The translations under genes were made by a program, and so were the position numbers. A model generated the notes under the pieces. It saw only the letters and a list, made by a program, of their open reading frames with translations, did not search any database and was not told where the DNA came from. Shown here one piece after another: positions 60,807 through 64,000 of a stretch of DNA of 64,000 nucleotides. The DNA is from Clostridium beijerinckii (GTDB lineage Bacteria; Bacillota; Clostridia; Clostridiales; Clostridiaceae), in the NCBI RefSeq assembly GCF_036699995.1, contig NZ_CP144906.1, positions 1,240,001-1,304,000 of the forward strand, read 5' to 3'. How positions within the stretch are numbered: position 1 is the stretch's first letter; each line of letters opens with the position of its first letter.

Positions 60807-62786
60807 ATGAGTATATTAAGTTTAAAAAATATTAGCAAATATTATAAAGTAAAAAGTAGTGAAAAAGTTTATGTGTTAAAAGATATTAATTTATCTTTTG
60901 ACAAAAACGAATTAGTGGCGATTATAGGGGAATCAGGTAGTGGGAAGTCTACATTAATGAATTTAATAGGCGGATTGGATTCTAAATATAATGGAGAATT
61001 ATTTGTAAACGGAGATAATATTAAAAAGTTTAAGAAAAGAGAGCTTGATGAGTATAGAAAAAATAAGATTGGGTTTGTCTTTCAAAGCTTTAATTTAATA
61101 CCTCATTTATCTATTTTAAACAATGTAGCAATAGCTATGACGCTATCTAATGTAAAGAAAAAAGAGAGAGTTAAGCGTGCAAAAGAATTGTTAATAGAAC
61201 TGGGGTTAAAAGATCATATAAATAAGAAGCCTAATCAGTTATCAGGAGGTCAGAAACAAAGGGTAGCTATTGCAAGAGCATTAGTGAATGATCCTGAAAT
61301 AATTATTGCAGACGAACCTACAGGAAGTCTGGATTCAAAGACATCAATGCAGGTTCTAGAAATAATGAAGAGTATAGCTAAAGCTGGTAAACTTGTGATT
61401 ATGGTTACTCATTCTGAAAAAGTAGCATCTTGCTGCAGCAGAGTAATTAAAATAGCTGATGGAAGTATAAATGAGGATAATAAATCCTTTGAATTGGAAG
61501 CTGCTGTTGGCGATGAGAAGAGCTATGAAGGAAGCAGATATATTAGGAAAAGGGGAAAAAGTTTAAATTCTTTTAATGCAATAAAGCTGGCACTTACTAA
61601 TATGAAGGAAAAGGCAATAAGAAATATATTTATTTCTATAGGCTCAAGCATAGGAATAATGAGTCTTATCTTGATGCTGGCTTTTGGAAATGGAATTAAG
61701 GCTTATTTTAATAGAACTATGAATAGTTATGTTAATCCTCTAGTAATAGAGGTTAATATGCCTAGTGATGATTCTGAAACAGTTGACTTAGATATTGCGA
61801 CTATACAGAAGCCTGACATTAATAAACAAACTCCATTTAAAGAAGAAGATATAAAAAAGCTATCAGAAATAGAAAATGTATCTTCTATAGAAAGGGGATT
61901 TAATGAAATATCTTTAGGAGCAGATTCCTTAAGCTATAATGGAAAAGGAAGCAATGTCATGAGGCTTTCAACCATATCTTCAAATATAACAGAATCAAAT
62001 CTTAAAGAAGGAACATTACCTAAGGATGGAGAGATACTGATAAATAAAACTATAAGTGATAAAGTTGGAGAAGACGTCATTGGTAAAAAGGTGACTTTGA
62101 GCATTTTAGTAAATCAAAAGGTATTAAAAAAAGAATTTGTTGTAAGCGGAATTTATACTACAGCTGGTGGAGATTTAACTTCAATTATGAAGTCTGTCTT
62201 TTTAAACTATTCAGATTTAGAAAACTGGTATTCAGAGAATAAATATGAATTAAAGTCTAATGTAATGTATTTAAATACACCTAGTGAAAAATATACTGAT
62301 GGAATAAAAGAAAAGGTTAAGGAACTTGGATATTCAGGGTCTTCACAAGAGCAAATGTTAAATATGTTCAATTCAATGATAAGTATTTTAACTTATGTAT
62401 TATCAGGAATTTCAGCGGTATCTTTGGTGGTATCTGCAATTATGATTGTAGTGATTATGTATATTAGCGTTGTAGAAAGAACTAAGGAAATAGGCATAAT
62501 TAAAGCCATAGGGGGACGTGGAAAGGATATAAGAAAGATTTTTGTTTTAGAAGCGTTCTTAATTGGCTGCTTTAGCGGGATTATTGGACTTGCTTTTGCA
62601 TATGCATTAATGAGAGGAATAAATATCAAGTCAATTAAATTATTTGGCATCAATTTAGTTTTGATAAAGAAGTCATATGCTGCTTTTGGATTAACATTAA
62701 GCATTGTTATAAGCGTTCTAGCGGGATTATTGCCAGCTAATAAAGCAGCCAGATTAGATCCAGTAGAATCTTTAAGAAGAGAATAG
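60807..62786 (+). CDS. MacB-like ABC transporter, fused ATPase and permease
   Basis: A 659-aa protein. The N-terminal ATPase (1-230) has Walker A GESGSGKST, LSGGQKQRVAIARAL, IIADEPTGSLD and MVTHSEKV. The permease part begins near residue 262 with a membrane segment (NIFISIGSSIGIMSLILMLAF), then a large extracytoplasmic MacB-type domain (about 290-525) and three more membrane segments of the FtsX type (YISVVERTKEIGIIKAIGGRGKDI). Such pumps act by mechanotransmission in export or in peptide resistance. There is no adaptor gene nearby. Confidence 0.9.
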   Translation: MSILSLKNISKYYKVKSSEKVYVLKDINLSFDKNELVAIIGESGSGKSTLMNLIGGLDSKYNGELFVNGDNIKKFKKRELDEYRKNKIGFVFQSFNLIPHLSILNNVAIAMTLSNVKKKERVKRAKELLIELGLKDHINKKPNQLSGGQKQRVAIARALVNDPEIIIADEPTGSLDSKTSMQVLEIMKSIAKAGKLVIMVTHSEKVASCCSRVIKIADGSINEDNKSFELEAAVGDEKSYEGSRYIRKRGKSLNSFNAIKLALTNMKEKAIRNIFISIGSSIGIMSLILMLAFGNGIKAYFNRTMNSYVNPLVIEVNMPSDDSETVDLDIATIQKPDINKQTPFKEEDIKKLSEIENVSSIERGFNEISLGADSLSYNGKGSNVMRLSTISSNITESNLKEGTLPKDGEILINKTISDKVGEDVIGKKVTLSILVNQKVLKKEFVVSGIYTTAGGDLTSIMKSVFLNYSDLENWYSENKYELKSNVMYLNTPSEKYTDGIKEKVKELGYSGSSQEQMLNMFNSMISILTYVLSGISAVSLVVSAIMIVVIMYISVVERTKEIGIIKAIGGRGKDIRKIFVLEAFLIGCFSGIIGLAFAYALMRGINIKSIKLFGINLVLIKKSYAAFGLTLSIVISVLAGLLPANKAARLDPVESLRRE

Positions 62787-62796
62787 ATAATATGTA

Positions 62797-62967
62797 ATAT
62801 ATATTGTCCAAATAATTCTTCATTATAATTCTAAAAATATTGGAAAAAATTTAGCTGTAATTGTGAATTGAGAATCGTGAATTGAGAATCGTGAATTGTG
62901 AAATGTGAAATGTGAATTATAAATTGAGCATTGTGAATTGAGAATCGTGCATTGAAACATATATATA
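62797..62967 (+). repeat. Family B repeat, copy 7 (most expanded)
   Basis: Head TATATATTGTCCAAATAATT and CTTCATTATAATTCTAAAAA, then about 14 heptamer-like units (TGTGAAT, TGAGAAT, CGTGAAT, TGTGAAA, CGTGCAT) and the end TTGAAACATATATA. It lies between the ABC transporter and the convergent gene. Confidence 0.7.
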
Positions 62968-62973
62968 AAATAA

Positions 62974-63013
62974 ACCTTTGGATGCCTAACCTCCAAAGGT
63001 TTATTTCTTTTAA
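62974..63013. terminator. Bidirectional terminator
   Basis: AAACCTTTGGA, loop TGCCTAACC, TCCAAAGGTTT followed by ATTTCTTTT on the plus strand and by ATTTTATAT on the minus strand. It separates the convergent ABC and cell-wall-binding genes. Confidence 0.8.
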
Positions 63014-64000
63014 TTTAATTCAAAAAGAGCCCCGCCTAATAAAGCATATGCTTGTCCGTTAGTGATATAAACAGTTACAGATGCACTTTTTTGCAATAAT
63101 TCGACTTTTATAGTGGTAGAATATGATGTTACTTTATCGCCAGATACATTTATCTTATATTTTTTGTAGAAATCAGAAGAAGTCATAGTTCCTTTTTTTA
63201 TTGATGGAACAGGAACAGTTGTATTATAGTCATTAAAGGTTATTGAATTACTATCAATAGTTATGCTTTTTCCTTCGCATAAAGCTATTGTTTCATCATC
63301 TAATTTAGTACCCTTGTAAACAACATCGCCAACAGTCCAAGTTCTATATAAATCTTCATATGACGAATCGGTATCATCCTTTGATCCAGAATTACCAGAT
63401 GAACTACCACCTGATCCACCTGATCCGCCAGAACCTCCTGATGAAGTAGATGTTGCTGTATTAGTAGTACTTGTAGTAGCATTTTGATTTGCTGTAGATG
63501 TAGTTACTTTTTCGCCATTTTGACCAAAAGTATAACTTACGCCGTTAATAGTTATAGTTCCGGTTTTCATTGCTCCAGAGTCACTTAAATAATAAGTTTT
63601 ACCGTTTAATTCAAGTAAGCCAGTTTTCATATCTCCAGATGAATTTAGATAATACCAAGCTCCATTGTTTAAAAGCCAGCCAGCTTGCATATCTCCAGAT
63701 GGATTAGTATAATACCATTTACCGCCATCGCTAATCCAGCCAGTTTTCATTTCGCCAGATGATGCTAAGTAATACCATTTGCCACCATCATTAACCCAGC
63801 CTGTTTTCATTACAGAATTTGAATCAAAAAAATACCAGCTACCATTGATTAATTTCCAACCAAATACTGTAGTATCTCCATCACTGTAGCTCCAGCTACC
63901 ATTATCAGCTTGTCTCCAAGCAGCTGATGCTTTTGTTGGCATTATAACAGCAGCAGTAGCTATAAGGGTTATTGCAGCTGCAAAAACTAAGTTTTTTAAT
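63010..64000 (-). CDS. Secreted cell-wall-binding repeat protein (N-terminus outside window)
   Basis: The open frame runs off the window end (first full codon at 63999). It begins inside a signal peptide, LKNLVFAAAITLIATAAVIMPTKASA, so the true start is only a few codons upstream. Residues after it form about seven choline-binding-type repeats (GSWYFFDSNSVMKTGW, GGKWYYLASSGEMKTGW, GAWYYLNSSGDMKTG). A GGSGGSGG linker follows, and then a C-terminal domain of about 110 residues of unknown fold. Likely a non-covalently wall-bound surface protein. Confidence 0.85.
   Translation of the reverse strand, partial: LKNLVFAAAITLIATAAVIMPTKASAAWRQADNGSWSYSDGDTTVFGWKLINGSWYFFDSNSVMKTGWVNDGGKWYYLASSGEMKTGWISDGGKWYYTNPSGDMQAGWLLNNGAWYYLNSSGDMKTGLLELNGKTYYLSDSGAMKTGTITINGVSYTFGQNGEKVTTSTANQNATTSTTNTATSTSSGGSGGSGGSGGSSSGNSGSKDDTDSSYEDLYRTWTVGDVVYKGTKLDDETIALCEGKSITIDSNSITFNDYNTTVPVPSIKKGTMTSSDFYKKYKINVSGDKVTSYSTTIKVELLQKSASVTVYITNGQAYALLGGALFELN

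Overview
The window is about 64 kb of AT-rich DNA with strong AGGAGG-type ribosome binding sites. It carries a Clostridium-style fatty-acid gene order and typical clostridial families (AAA-ATPase/PD-(D/E)XK proteins, HutP, YvrJ/DUF1659/DUF2922, Rpn proteins). A saccharolytic Clostridium sensu stricto, perhaps of the C. beijerinckii group, fits best; this rests on gene content only. No rRNA, tRNA, CRISPR array or complete insertion sequence was seen.

Layout. (1) 1-4523: end of a fatty-acid synthesis operon (fabF tail, accB, fabZ, accC, accD, accA), which makes malonyl-CoA and dehydrates the acyl chain. (2) 4996-8262: two paralogous AAA-ATPase genes around a HutP-like gene; the second ATPase has lost its nuclease domain. 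(3) 8652-11330: a three-gene ABC importer of the tryptophan/tyrosine type. (4) 12464-32081: a Wzx/Wzy-type surface polysaccharide locus: chain-length/BY-kinase/phosphatase control genes, initiating sugar transferase, UDP-glucose dehydrogenase, several glycosyltransferases, an acetyltransferase, Wzy, UDP-galactopyranose mutase, Wzx and the four dTDP-rhamnose genes. The product is predicted to contain rhamnose, galactofuranose and possibly glucuronate. (5) 32160-39720: an array of small independent cassettes (HEPN/nucleotidyltransferase pair, small hydrophobic ORF, two DUF4160/DUF2442 pairs, two Rpn nucleases, Fic, Uma2). Most are separated by a repeated module made of a terminator hairpin followed at once by a promoter. 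(6) 39706-45912: a phage- or bacteriocin-like island with a sigma factor/YvrJ/DUF1659/DUF2922 group, two HTH regulators, a YqaJ-like protein, a replisome organizer and a GH25 endolysin. (7) 46241-53000: more cassette-type genes (Rpn, Uma2, two HEPN/MNT modules) among decaying fragments (mglB, GGDEF, DUF2922). (8) 54143-58888: a Dlt-like operon with an AlgI-type MBOAT, an SGNH protein, DltA and DltC. (9) 59067-64000: VanZ-like protein, galU, a fused MacB-like ABC transporter and the start-truncated gene of a secreted cell-wall-binding protein.

Four dispersed intergenic repeat families run through the window. Family A is a long hairpin of about 190-270 bp beginning ACCGAAA and ending CTAGT. Family B is a short palindromic head followed by a variable number of TGTGAAT/TGTGCAT heptamers. 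Family C is the terminator-promoter module of the cassette genes. Family D contains a small stem-loop and looks like an antisense-RNA gene of a type I toxin-antitoxin system.

The strongest candidates for something undescribed are the cassette array with its fic-deletion scar and shuffled Rpn tails, the sigma-factor group whose two transcription units share a 12-base promoter box, and the family D antisense-RNA/toxin candidate. All were read by eye without database searches.
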